Of a DNA stretch of 64,000 nt, positions 24,110 through 36,721 are shown piece by piece. Every line of letters begins with the position of its first letter. The first letter of the stretch is position 1. The DNA is taken from the NCBI GenBank assembly GCA_009617715.1, contig VTFK01000010.1, positions 434,001 to 498,000 on the forward strand, given 5' to 3'. Made by a program: the position numbers and the translations under genes. The notes below the pieces were generated by a model. The model did not search any database. It worked only from the letters and a program-made list of their open reading frames with translations, and was not told the DNA's origin. The DNA is from Plectrocnemia conspersa. Lineage: Eukaryota > Arthropoda > Insecta > Trichoptera > Polycentropodidae.

Positions 24110-27100
24110 TCAGGTAACAGGAACGGAGTTCTTCTCGTGGAATTTGTATTCAGTAGAGTAGAGCTTCCATGTCACCAAATAGTCTCTCACTAGTTTGAAT
24201 AATGTGTAATAATTCGAGGAGAGGAGTAACGAGAGAGAAATGATAAAATGCCACTCGGTGGTATATAAAAGCAAGACCAACAATAGCAACACCAACGAGA
24301 TCTGCATGCAGAGCAACACGCACATCACATTCGAAGGATTATTGAACAGGCTCTGCAATGAAGTAAAATTTATATATTATATTAAAATTATAACTTTCCA
24401 TAATATAGATACTAACATAAAATCGCGAGTGCATCATATTATCTGGTTCGGCTGCAGTCATACAACCGAGTGCCATGAAAGTTTGGTGATTGTGGTTAAC
24501 GAAGGAGCCTGGAGCCCATAAGGTTTTATTGCACCAATCGACTACCGGTGCAGAAATTGATCCAGGAAATCCACTGTTTGAAGCTCCCGATATTTGATTG
24601 GACTGCGTCACAGGAACAGCCGATATGGAACTTTTCTTGACCCACCTATATAAAATATAAATCGTTGTTTAAGTAAATGATAATTAACCTTCTTTCTAGT
24701 CCTAGTAATTCGCCACTAATTTTTAATTTACTTATATTTCTTTAAAATTAAAACTGATAAACAATAATATTTTTAAACCATTTTCGAAGAGACATTTTTG
24801 TCGAGAGATTCAAATTAATTTGCCATTTGGTTAAAGTCACTAGGCACATAATAAAGATATGATATTAATTTCCATCACAGATCTGCCAAAATTTCAGTTG
24901 TTGACTAGTGGTACACTTGCATTATCATGCTACAATAATGGAGTGGGCAGCTTTTTGGCTCATTCACGATCAAATTTTATAGTAGTCCCTTTTGTAAATA
25001 ATTCACTACAATTATTCCATCGCAGTTCTAAAATACTGTAATCATCACCTTTCCAATGAGAAATGCACAAGCTTTAGAGATGTCTTCTTCCGATTGTCAC
25101 CCAGGTTTCATCAGTTGTAATTATTCATAGAAAATGTTACGACAAATATTCATTATATGAAGTTTCTGATGATTCTTATTATAGAAAACATTTTCTTGAC
25201 TCATAAATGGGCACGCAAAATTTCATAAACTCTTTTGAAATTAATGTCTATCTTGTATGTCTGAAATACTTTTCAAAAGTGGTTCAAAAAACCAATATTA
25301 TTTTCTTGTGGGGGTTCTTCTTGAAATTCGTGCACTTAATCACCATAATCACAGTAATTATAAGGATGAACGTGACAAGGACTAACTGAACAGACCACCA
25401 CAATAGCCTTCGTTATGTCCAGGGGGAAAAAAAGGAACAAGTCGTATTCCCTTCGACGCAGAGAAAAGAAACAACACACCATCGGACGATAAAAAAGCAT
25501 CATAAAAATTTAGCACGTTGCACAATTCGAATTCAAGTATGTCCATAAAGTAAATGTCACTTTCTAGAGGCGTGGACATATTTCGTTGGTCTAATAAACG
25601 AGTGCAACAATTGACTAAATAGTCGCTGCATGGTTATGATTCGCTAGAGCTTTCCATACCTATGATACTTAAGGCTGGTCTCCAAAAGACAGCCAGAGGG
25701 AGCGAGAGACGAATAGACATCGAGTGACATCGGCAGACAGCGAGAGGAACATTGCCAGACTATGAGACGCACATCGATTATGAGACCTCAGAGGACCACC
25801 TACTGGACAACATCCCACTGGCAGTTTCTCCACCAGCGCTCGGAGTAAAACAATATACGCCCACAATAGTTTGTTGCAATGTATATGTAATACGAAAATA
25901 AATTATTACCAGTTATTTTGGCCTTAAAACCAGAAACTTCTCTTTTTTTTTAAGTAAATAATAAATATTCAACAACAAATAACTTTTTTATAGAACATTT
26001 ACTCGAAAAAACACGTTTTTTTTATAATATAATAATAGTAAGAGTATTTTCTAGTCCCCTAACTACACGCACTCCCAATCTACCGTGTTATTGGGGGGCT
26101 TACTGTACACAACTACGAGGAGTATATTGACCTCAACCAAATTAATAGTAAGCATGTCAAGACTTTGTCGGCATATGCCAATTAAAATTCCTAGAACTTG
26201 GTAAACATATAATAAAATATATCAACTTACCGTCCAAGGTGCAGAGCTGCTCTATGAAGTTGATCGCAGTACTTTGCCGAAAGACAATGAGTAGCATGTT
26301 GCGTGAATAATCCCAACCAAACCAGCGCCAAATGCCGAATGATTCGATATACATCGTAATGTAAGAAATGCTAAAAATATGAACATACAATGAGTTGGAT
26401 TAACAACTTATTAAGAGGCACACTTCGGGTTTAAAATATACGAAAATTATCGCCTGGAATTGAACACTAAAGTCATTTTGCACGCGAGATGTAAGTATTG
26501 ATCATTAACAGATCTCAATATTAATATTGTAAACAGACATTAGAATGTGACTAAGAGGAGGCTGTGAAAGAAATATCATCGAGTTTAACATTAACACCTT
26601 CACTTAATCAAAAGTAATCCTGTACAAATAGAAAATGCAAATAGGTCACTATTAATTATAGGTCTAATGAACACACACAATGATGATAAATAAGCCTTAA
26701 AATTTACACATTTGATTTACCAAAAACAATTAGTTTTATTTCTTTTGCTGCAATATGAACACATTTTTTATTTAAAGAGCATAAAATATTTGTTATTGCA
26801 TCAATAGGCAAAGGGCAAAGTTAAAATCGGTCAGTAAGTGTTATGTAATTTCGATAATAAATTATTTTTCAGGATCATTGTGTTTGAGAATAGTTGTTTC
26901 AAATAGATTTTGATAATTAAATTAAATACAAAATGGTGTCTAACCAAAACATAGATATCTACCATTAATTTACATATTATAAAAGGCACGGTCACTTATT
27001 CTACAATACTAAAAATATTTACCTGAGAAAAGCACCAAGGAACAAAACTAGCATAATATGCTCCAATCAATGAACTGAATATGATTTGTTTGAGTCTATA

Positions 27101-29113
27101 ATTGAAATCGGCCTTGAGTAGTTCAACTTCGTTTCTAATTGCAGGAGCACCGTTAGCGCAACAATGCGGCGTGCGAATACCAGGACCTTCTACTTGTAAA
27201 AATGGACCGATTTGCATTCTGAACAGTAGAACATATAACACAAATCTGTAAATAAACGTTTTTGAATACGTTAAAATCGTATACAGTTTATTTTTAAATA
27301 AATCTTTAATATCTTACGGATAGCACAGATAGAACATGTTGAGTATCGGATGCTTTGGGAACAAATTATATATGCACCATCCTAAAGCAACTGTGATAGC
27401 ACCCATCACAAGAAAGCTGAAAATATTAAATATTTAATAATTACAATTAAAATATTATTAATTAACGATAGACTCACTTCAAAATGTAAAGCATGACTGG
27501 TAGTGTTTTAGTCGGAACAATCAGTTGCACTATTGCACTACAAAAGGCATAGATCAACCTTCGACTTAAAATCACAAGAATGAACAAAACCACGTGGAAG
27601 TCGATTAAATAAAAATTCTGAAAAATAAAATAAGTGTGTTTTAATACATATTATTGATTTTTGTATATATTATATTAATATCAATTACCATAGTTTGACT
27701 GGTGTAAGAATGCGGAAGCCACCAGACCGTACGGTATAAATTGAGGAATTGAGCGCCAGCCGCCAGAGATGTGAATGTGAACATCATTAATTCGAAGGTT
27801 AGCTCGTCATCGCGAGGGATATTCGGAAACGGGAAATGTTTAGGAGAACTCGGCACGTCATAGCCGGTGAACGATTGCGATCCCACAGCACTGGGAAAAT
27901 TGCACTTTGCAAATTCAGAGTTGATGGAACCAGCTCGAGGAGTAGCACGAGCGTTTCTTCTATTACCGGCTGTGGAATCATCATCGGTGGCTGGCATTGA
28001 TGATGTGGCGGGCTAAAAGTATTAATAATTAAAATAGACATACATAAATTTAAATGGAAAATTCAAAATAATTTATAACAAAATTAAGTAAACTCTATGT
28101 ACATTTCTACTGTCAAAGAAGAGCGGAGAATCCATTATAACATAAAAAATATGATAGCTATTCTTACCGATATTACAATAGACTTCTGATATAAGAGGGG
28201 TAATCAAAGTATTATATATATAAACTGAATTTTGGTTAAGAGAACGCAAAAACAATTATCACTTCTGAGAAGGGATAATTGTTATTTGCGCTTTCCTATT
28301 GTTCAAAAATCGGTTTAGATATGCTTCATTCGATTCTAACTTATTGTAAATCGTAATATTGCTAAAAAAGTCTTAATGATTGAATTAGGGCAAAAAAATG
28401 CATTTCATTAAATGAAATACTACGAATCTTATTGAAATGATAATATTAAAAAAACCGACCAGTAACTGGCCAACTTTCGCTCCCTCTAGAAAAAGTTTAA
28501 ATCACGTCACTTGCTTTAAATTGATCTTCATCTTATTACATTTGCAGATCTTGCTATAAAATTGTTTTAACAGAAAATAATCGGAAACCTATAAGAACAT
28601 TGTCAGAAAATAATTGAAAATGAAAGATTATATAATAGATTAGTTTAATTGTATATATATAATAGTAATTGAATTTGTTGCTTACATATTGGTATGACTA
28701 AGACTAGCTATTGTTGAATTAAAATTATTTGGTAAATACATAAATTGGGAATTTAATATTCAGTAAAATATAAAATTATTGCACAAAGTTTCATTAGGAA
28801 TAAGTCGATGTAAGAAGAACGTATTAACCTTCCTAAGATCGATTCTCCGAGGCGGAACTTGCGGCTGAGGATGCTGGACGGCCGCAGCCGGCGAGGGCCT
28901 CTGATGCTGCGGTCTTTTAAGAGGAGGGTCCCTACAGGCCGCCAGCCTCCGACGTCTAGATACGCCCGTAGGTGGCACGTGAGCTGCTAGGCCTCCCCCC
29001 GTGGCGCCGCCCGCGCCCCAGCGCCTGGCCAACACCAAAGAAACTGCGCCCACTACGCCGGGAACTACGTACTTTAGCGCGCTGCTGCCCTCAGCCTCGC
29101 TCGCGCAGCTCAT
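24110..29113 (-). CDS. TMEM39: TMEM39A/B family membrane protein
   Basis: Eight exons on the minus strand: 29113-28829, 28012-27689, 27617-27478, 27416-27318, 27245-27023, 26370-26231, 24645-24417 and 24352-24110. Every phase is consistent and the total is 560 aa. Landmarks shared with vertebrate TMEM39A: LYRTVWWLPHSY, IRNEVELLKADFNYRLKQII, GAYYASFVPWCF, LSAKYCDQLHRAALHLG, ALGCMTAAEPDN-MHSRFY and SNYYTLFKLVRDYLV near the C-terminus. Several hydrophobic segments agree with the multi-pass family. TMEM39 proteins act in the ER, with reported roles in ER-to-Golgi traffic of SAC1 and COPII-dependent secretion. The first exon (95 codons, GC-rich, Ala/Pro/Arg-rich, with a hydrophobic stretch at residues about 15-28) has no counterpart that I recognise. 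The ATG at 29113 is the likely but not certain start. Intron 6, of about 1.6 kb, carries a mariner relic. Confidence 0.93.
24870..25150 (-). pseudogene. Decayed mariner transposase fragment
   Basis: In the reverse orientation, broken frames read IITTDETWVTIG, then GKVMITVF-NCDGIIVVNYL, then HDNAS. This order (DETW, KVM-T-FWD--GI, HDNA) is the catalytic core pattern of mariner transposases. Stops and frameshifts interrupt it, and the catalytic core is incomplete. It lies in TMEM39 intron 6, in the same orientation as the gene. Terminal inverted repeats were not identified. Confidence 0.7.
28262..28510. repeat. Foldback-type dispersed repeat, copy B (inverted relative to copy A)
   Basis: Matches the 12.7-13.1 kb repeat in reverse. 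It has CTTCTGAGAAGGGAT, GCGCTTTCCTATTG, TCGGTTTAGATATGCTTCAT, TGCATTTCATTAAATGAAAT and AACTGGCCAACTTTCGCTCC. Copy A has GTTGGCCAGTCAAT and ATTTCATTAAATGATATGCA in the reverse order. It lies in TMEM39 intron 1. Confidence 0.6.
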
Positions 29114-31192
29114 CGCAAACTTTTGACAGATGGAAATGAGAATAGCGCTCGATTACCGGCCCGTTAGCGCACACGATAGCCTCTCGGCCGCTATGTTAAG
29201 TGCTAAATTAAATTGTCACTTAATTCTTTCTAGTCATGTTTCACAACAAATAAATAAATCATTTAATATCCATTTGGTCGAATCTTATTTACTTTATTTT
29301 ATAAAAACGCGTAAAATATTATGCCTGCGCTACACTCTCTGGAATTTGTCCGAATCGAAGTTACAACTGAAGTCGGCTGAGACCTACGACTTCGAGTAAG
29401 CGACCACACTGCCGCAAATTTTATATGCCGTCTGGACGGCAGCCGTGAATGACGTCCGGACGGCGGCTTCTGTCACGTACAGCTGGCATATTTGCGCGCG
29501 ATCGAAAATGTGCCAAATAATCGCAATTTTTTAATTGCCATATTATTAAACTTACGCTACTGATAATTATAAAAATTTGTGTGGGCACTCACCAATATAA
29601 TATCAGTGAAAACTTTTCGGTCGTAAATATTCAATTTACGCAAAATCTTTGTCGGCTTTTGCAAAATGCCATAAGGCATAAAAATTATACTTCAGAATAC
29701 GAACACCACATCCGTGACTATCCTAGAATTTGCCGCCATCGATTCTAAATAAGAATTTGTTATGGTGTGACATGTATATAAACCGATCTAGCAAAATACA
29801 TAAGGATATTCAAAACGATTATTTTAAGCAAAATCAAGTACCACTACTTATTTTTTAAAAATTTAATTTAATATGAAAAAAAATATAATAACGATATATG
29901 CTAGAAGAATATACTATTAAAAATATAATTACTCCCTTTTGGTGCCCTAAAATATTTAAATATGTCAGTAAGAGTCTGTTAAAAGTCCTCGATAAGCATG
30001 TGGTATTATAACTTGACCACGCGACCACGATGCATCGCTCGACATGCGTGTTAACCATAGGACGCCTACGCGCATATTGAAATTGCACCGAGTTATTCGT
30101 TCTATCTCAGTTTGCAAAAAAACATATCATTATCTCTCTCACCCTCGTCTTTAACACGCGAAAGAGTGAAAGAGGAAGTATCTCACCGCTCACGCTCGAA
30201 AGAGTAGTGGACTCCGACTTCGGTTCCTATGACTTCGGTCCGTTTGCCGACAATGTTCGGAAGCGCTTCAGTAGCCAGCTTTGAAGACGTTTTTTCGACG
30301 ATTTTTAAGGAACTCACGAACTTATATTCTTTACACGGTAGTTTCTGTAACGTAACTTCCATGCAAAAAGAGAATCGGGTTTATATTTAATGTCAAATCA
30401 TCAACAGAATAAAAACTAAGATACTTTATTTTTTTCTAGATGAAGGATGCATAAAGCGTAGCAATGTATGCAAAATTTGGTTCAGCAGGGAAGAAGGGAT
30501 TAACTATATTTTCCTCGGTGTACCAGAATGCAAGAAATACATATTAAAAATAAATAGCAATCAATATAATACATATTTATACTTAGTGGAGGGTGATTAT
30601 GTTTTTGAAGGGTGTAGAATTGTATATTGACTAAATGTTCTATAAAATTGGTTATCAAATGTTACTAACTGAATAATACACATTCTGTTATTACATTGAG
30701 CTTATAGTTTGATGACAATAAACATAATTATGTAATTAGAATTGGTAATAAAGTATAATTAAATAAATTATTTCCGTTGTAAATAAATGTCTGTTTATTT
30801 TCAGAAACGCCAGTGAAAGCACCTACTCAGATGTATGCTTGTTGAAACGATTGATTATTCATGTTAGTTTATATTTATACTATTTAACGTTTATTGAGAA
30901 TAGATTCTTACATTATGGCTGAATTGTAAAAAATGTATCAGCTTTCTAATAAAGTACTGTTTGTTACAATGTTTTGCAGATAATAATAAATTTAGTCCAC
31001 ATATGCTAATAAAATTATCTGTATGATGAATTTAACTGGAAGTGTTGGTGTCACTTGTAGGTGCGCGGGCTAGAACAGAGTTCAGAGTATATTTTTCTTC
31101 AAAGAAAAGAGAAGCAATACATTCATTTCATAAATAATAATCATGTCAAATTTAAAAATTATTTTTATTAAGAAACATATTTACAAAATGTT
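29114..31192. other. TMEM39 5' flank and intergenic region
   Basis: The TMEM39 5' flank (29114-29520) is GC-richer, which fits a promoter. A patch of CTCTCTC / GAAAGAG repeats lies at about 30135-30205. The rest is AT-rich and has no recognisable gene. A short TCCGACTTCGGT-type motif (about 30210-30245) is repeated with small changes. Confidence 0.45.
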
Positions 31193-32753
31193 TTATTTTA
31201 AAATCCACAAGGATTCTGCTTTCTTCTGATCATTTACATGTATTTTGTGATTTTGAAACGAGCTGCGCATATTATCACACTCTTTCAGTAAAACAACATC
31301 TTTAGATTTCAACGCTTGTAGTCTTACTTTATGTCGAAAATTTACCATTTCATCAATTAATTCATTCTCTACTTTGGCTTTACTAGAACTAGTTTTTTCT
31401 AAATTGATTCCAAATATTTTAAATATAGTTTTTATATATTGAACCGTCAGAATTATTCCTTTTGGACTATACATTTCTTCTTTGTTATCTTCAACATTGT
31501 TTTTCATGATTTTTTCCCCTTCTTTAATCAGCTCTAAAAGATATGTTATGCACTTGGACGTTTCAAAATCGTTCCGTAGCGCTTCATCGATAGACAATTT
31601 AGTCTTATTCAATAAATTTAATAGTTGTAAATCGAGCGATGAGTTTAAACGAGCATTATTTGCAAACTGATTACAAGTTTCAATGAAGTATTTCAACTTG
31701 TCTAATATTGCTTTTGCATTTCTAAAAATTGAATCATTATAATCCATTGCATATCGATAATGTGATAATAAACAGACCATTCTTAAAGATTCTGAAGATT
31801 GAGAAGTTAATAAATCGTTGATGCTGATGGTGTTGTTTAGCGATTTAGACATTTTTGTTTCATTATAGCGTAAGTGACCGGTGTGTATCCAATAATTCAC
31901 CCATTGTTCGTTACTGTGGAATGCGCACGACTGTGCTTCTTCATTTTCATGATGAGGAAATAATAGATCGATACCACCTGCGTGAAAATCGACAGTTTTT
32001 CCGAATAATCGACTGACCATTGCCGAGCATTCTATGTGCCAACCGGGTCTACCGTTTCCAAAGTTAGTACTCCAATACGGTTCGCCTTCTTTATGAGCTT
32101 TCCATAGAGCAAAGTCAGTTGCAGTTTTTTTCATAACACTTTTTTCATCATTATCGCCAATTTTTTGCAATTTACCATATTTTCCATACGAATTTGTATC
32201 AAAATAAACTGAATTATCTTTTCCTATATAGCACATTTCTTTTTTGAACAATTCTTCTATAAAAGTGATAATAACTGGTATGTGATCGGATACTCTTGTG
32301 ATTATGTTAGGCATTAAAATATCTAAATCGTTGAGATTCTTCCAAAATTCAGCTTCGTACATCTTCGTTATTGTTTGTATATCCTTTCCTTGTTGATTTG
32401 CTCTTTTTGATAATTTTGTCGTCTATGTCTGTAACTCCCATTGCAGTGATTATATTGATGTTGAAATAGTCGGCGAGGATTCTTTGGATTACATCTAGTT
32501 TTAGGTAGCACGTAGCGTGACCGATGTGAGCTGAATCGTAAACTGTAGGTCCGCAAGAATACCAAGTGGCCACATTGTCTCGGAGAATCAGAGGAACTTT
32601 ATCTTTCACTGTGCAATTGTATACTCGAATTCCGGTGTCAGTGCCAGTCGGTTTGTGCCATTTGTGCAAACTTCTCTTGTATATTTTATATAACAAATTT
32701 GTTTTTTTGACGATAGAATTGATTGCATAATGTCGATTAGTGATAAAATGCAA
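31193..32753 (-). CDS. CARS2: Cysteinyl-tRNA synthetase, mitochondrial (CARS2), with one-base frameshift
   Basis: The product charges mitochondrial tRNA-Cys with cysteine. It is read from ATG at 32753 with a basic, Ser/Tyr-rich presequence (residues about 1-32). Class I motifs are present: CGPTVYD followed by HIGHA, the zinc ligands ([22 protein letters not shown]) and KMSKS. The C-terminal helical domain ends at 31193. The frame breaks once. After [10 protein letters not shown] the sequence needs a one-base deletion within the run of five T on the plus strand (32404-32408) to continue as [20 protein letters not shown], which aligns with the family. Without the change the first frame stops at 32349. 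No intron is evident over 1.56 kb, unlike the neighbouring genes. The break may be an assembly or sequencing error, a recent mutation, or a sign of a retrocopy. Confidence 0.9.
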
Positions 32754-33809
32754 TAAAACTATCGCGAATATAATGACATGTTACTTGTCGAACGGTAAAC
32801 GTCAAATGATTTTTAGGTTAGGAATATGTCATCTGTTTGACAGTTCGGAGCTGTGAGTTTTGTTATACGTTTTTATGTAATAGACACGTTTTAGCTCAAT
32901 ACAAATAGAGTACAAGTAACATAAATTGAGTTTTATTAACATTTTAAATGTAAATCTCATTGGTAGTACTATTTTTATATGTTTACTTAGTTGTTAGTAT
33001 TTTTAGGTTATGCAACATTTTTGTTCAATAATAATATTTAGTCTTACAATGCGCGATTTTCTTTCAGTTAAAATAAATATAGATAGATGCAAAATATTAG
33101 TTGAAATAATAAAAAAATAATGAACTTTTTTTTTACTTTTTTTATATATTTTTATTGAAAATAAAGTATGATTCATTCCAATTTATAAGATGATTTTAAT
33201 TATCTAGTCATACATTTTAGGTAGGTAATAGTGCCACATTAGATTTTATTCTTTTGATATCAATAGTGCGTTGGATACTTGATGGTCTTCCTCGTTATGC
33301 TGATGTTGATATATCAATATTGTATAACGTATGCGCTAAGTCGATCCAAAAATCAACCAATTTCATTGTCGAAACATATTCGATATAACAGCCCGGAATT
33401 TAGAACATTTAGATTTGTAGAACAGCCTCATATACCATTTTCTGATTCTGATTGTTATTTTGTATCGTTCTATGATGCTGTCAATATATACTGTAGCAGG
33501 GTATGGTATTTGATTTTTTCCTTAGTAGAGTATGTATACAATATCTTACCCATTATGCTTAGCAGAGTGGTCCCTCGATGGTTTTATGTTTGGGTCATAT
33601 CCCTCCATTGTTTCAGTCCTTAGGCAATATTTTGTATTTCCACATTTTACTTTTCTTTTACTATCTCATGCATACATTGAAGAAGTTTTGTAAATTAAAT
33701 AAATACTTAGCTAACTACAGTGAGATAGAAGTAGGACATGTTAATATAAACACCCAAAATGTTTTCAATGTTGATTTATAATTTTCAGTTCCTTTCAATT
33801 TGAGAAATT
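32754..33809. other. Divergent intergenic region between CARS2 and COA5
   Basis: The two genes point away from each other, so both promoters lie in this interval of about 1.06 kb. Two mitochondrial genes sharing one upstream region might be co-regulated, but no specific site was recognised. A piggyBac-like relic occupies about 33300-33600. Confidence 0.5.
33300..33600 (-). pseudogene. Possible piggyBac transposase C-terminal relic
   Basis: In reverse, interrupted frames read HSAKHNG-stop-DI, later ERYKITIRIRKWYMRLFY, and in another frame NSGLLYR. The order resembles the piggyBac pattern YNKHMGGVD, then KRWYMRLFYHL, then VNSWLLYR. Several stops and frame changes are present. The match is partial, so this is a tentative call. 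Confidence 0.4.
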
Positions 33810-36721
33810 ATGAGGTATGAAGTAAACGAGGAGTTAAAAGACAAATCGTCATGTGCTGGATTAAGGGCAGATTTAAAAATATGTTTATTGGAGTCTGAAT
33901 GTTGTTCAAAGGTGAATATTAACAACTCAACTAGTTTAATATAATATAGTATTTCACTATATATTTTCTTATTTCAGTTACATTTAACACCACGGCAGTG
34001 TCTGCAAAGAACCGATGGCACCGTTCCAGGGGAATGCTTTATTCTTAAAAATGCATTTTTTGAATGTAAAAGATCAATAGTACGTTATACAATATAAGTT
34101 TATATCGTCGATGATACTGCATAACGAATGATCTACTACTTGCAATTTCCCGGATGCAAAAGTAGTAAATTTGAGGTTTCGCGCAATTGGCGCATTTTTG
34201 CAAAGACATATTTTTTAATTGAGTAATAGGATGGCTGTATTTGCTTCGCGGCAAGAGCACGGTGTAGGTGATGACTTATTGTTTGCTGGCAATACCGTGG
34301 AACTGCTTTAAAACAAACAAATTGGTTGATAGCTACCCAACGATGAACCTATTGGAAACCCATCATGTAACGTCATTAACCAGTCTCTGTCATCATCTAT
34401 TCAGTTGGTGGACATTGACTGTTTCCCGGAAAGAACAAAGGGACAAGAAGGTATTTCACAAAGGATAATAAAATTGAAGGCAGAATTGGACACGCGGAAA
34501 AGGCAAGGTAATAAAAAAAGAGAATGATGAGAAAAGAGTACTTTGGTTTTAGGAAGGTCGGTGACAAATATGTACAAGATATTTCAAAACCTTCAAGAAA
34601 ATGAAATTGGCAATTGAAATTGAAAAGTATTTGCTTGTAATATGTTTACAGAAGACATTAAAAAATTAATATGTGATGACTTTTGGGCTATGTCATAGAG
34701 CGAGAAAAAAGTTTATGTGCTGTCAAGGTATCAAGGTGCAAAAATCGCAACAAAAACTATAGGATTAGAGAATAGACGCAATGAAAGTAGTCTATTATTT
34801 GAAAACTTCTGACAAAAAAGTGAGAGTATTGCAAAGTATGTTTTTGGGAACTCTTAGTAGTCAGGAATTAACAGTCAGGTATTGGTTGGGTGATAGAAGA
34901 CAGGCGGGAAACCAGGAACGTTCTATAGAATCAACAATAAATAATAGCTCTGAACAAATTACGAAAAGAAGCTCGGTATTAAATTTTCTCCATACATTGC
35001 CAGAACTACCTTCACACTTTTGTAGAATATCTAGTCAAAAATTAAAGCTGTTATACTGATTCTATGTAGAGCAAGCGAATTCTGTCTCTGTGCTCTTGTT
35101 GCTTGTAGAAAATTTTTTGAAGATTTACTTTTACAAGAAAAACTGCACTTTTCCTACCAAAAAAATATGAGTGTGATATCTGCTGGGCAGGTATTTATGA
35201 AAGAAGCTGCTCGACTGGAAAATAAACAAGATAAAGAGGCAGCCATCAAAGATAAAATACATGCTTTGGCAGCTGACTTGCAAGCTGTAATGCTAAATCC
35301 TTATTTAAATGTCAGTGCACTATATTTTAACACGAATCTTTGCTTTCATAATTTTACAATTTATAATGTAAGCTACCATCAAGTAACGTGTTACTGGTTT
35401 GACGAAACTGTTACAGACTTGAAAGCCACTACAAATGCTACATTTTTCATAAATTATTTTATGAAACTTGTTGACAATGATCATAAAGACATTATTATAT
35501 ACATGGATGGATGCACCGCTCAAAATAGAAACAATATAGTTTCGAACGCGCTTTTACATCTAGCTGTGCAGAAAATAGTAACAATTACGCAAAAGTTTCT
35601 AGAAAAGAGCCACACCCAAATAGAAGCCGACTCACTTCATTTGGTTGTGGAATGGAAACTCCAAAATCGGGAAATGTTTGTTCCCAGCCAATATGCAACT
35701 GTAGCAAAGGAAGCTAGATCTATGCGCCCTTACGACTCTATACGCCCTGGAATAGTTGCTGGTGACAGATGTGTTACTGATATACATTGATGGCACTATT
35801 GATTACAAACTTATATTTTCTGATGAGTTTTCCCTATTACCCAGGCGACATAAACAAATCGAATCTCTTTTGTCAGATGTTCCCCAGTTTCATCAATCCC
35901 CACATAAAATATCTAAGACTATGTACAATCATTTGCAGGAATTAAAAAAATGTTATACCGAAAGATTGTCATTATTTTTATGATAAGCTGAATTACGATG
36001 AATGGTCTCTCACCATTCATCATGAAATTATTATGTCTGCATGTTTTCAAGAGATTTTTGTTAAATTTAATTATTTCTTTTGGTGCCATAATTAATATTT
36101 TAGATGTAAGGAGAGTTTGGTTTTCGATCGTGATTTTTTTGTATTATTTCTTAAAATACCGATGTTAATTGATAATAAATATTGTCAACTGATTTTTCAT
36201 ATCAAAATAAGACTGTTAAAAACTAACTTAAATTGTATGGTACTAGAAAAGAAAGTAATACTCATTCTTGTTGATAATTATTGTTTTTTCTATGATTCTA
36301 TTGTGCCAATGTATTGGCTTCGTTAATATTATGCTCTTGTAGTTGATTAAAGTTTTAATAATGTAGTTATTAACATTTGTTTTTGATTAATAAAATGTTT
36401 GAAAGTATAATATTTTACTAATTCGATACGACAAAAACGCGTACGATTAACGAAAATTCAATTTTTTGACATTGAGTAATAACTTGATCCATAAGCATTA
36501 TATTTATTTTACTAGGCATCTACAGCTTTCAAAATTTAATACTTATGAAGTTTTTTTACCTCCTGTAAAGTTAGTTACGCGGTATTGCAATCAGTAGTTC
36601 AGCGGTTATGCAGTGTCACCGACGATATATTTTTATTAATTCCAATAGGTATTAATTTAATCTATTTTATATATTTCAGTTGGATACCCGCAACAGGTTT
36701 CGTGGCCGCAAAGGATACTAA
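33810..36721 (+). CDS. COA5: Cytochrome c oxidase assembly factor 5 (COA5/PET191)
   Basis: Three exons: 33810-33911 (34 codons), 33978-34079 (34 codons) and 36680-36721 (13 codons plus stop). All junctions are phase 0, and the total is 81 aa; human COA5 has 74. The product begins MRYEVNEELKDKSSCAGLRA and ends LDTRNRFRGRKGY, almost the same as the human end. The twin CX9C signature is present: C15-X9-C25 (CAGLRADLKIC) and C-X9-C in exon 2 (CFILKNAFFEC). COA5 is a small intermembrane-space protein, presumably imported and oxidised by the Mia40 pathway, needed for complex IV assembly. The last exon is only 42 bases and sits 2.6 kb away because intron 2 hosts transposon sequence (34.3-36.0 kb). 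The third exon was placed by its family-specific ending and its acceptor (atatttcag). Confidence 0.93.
34560..35985 (+). pseudogene. Decayed transposon-encoded protein (DDE-like) in COA5 intron 2
   Basis: The best-preserved part is an open frame from 35167 to 35790. It shows LNVSALYFNTNLCFHNFTIY, then VTCYWFDETVTDLKA, then IIYMDGCTAQNRN-NALL. It then changes frame to DGTIDYKLIFSDEFSLLPRR and ends at about 35983. These motifs recur in many uncharacterised insect and cnidarian proteins that I associate with a transposon-encoded DDE/RNase H-like fold. The name of that superfamily is not certain to me. Upstream (34781-35059), a frame with KKVRVLQSMFLGTLS appears to be the N-terminal part. Frameshifts and stops make it a relic. 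It is in the same orientation as COA5. Confidence 0.6.
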
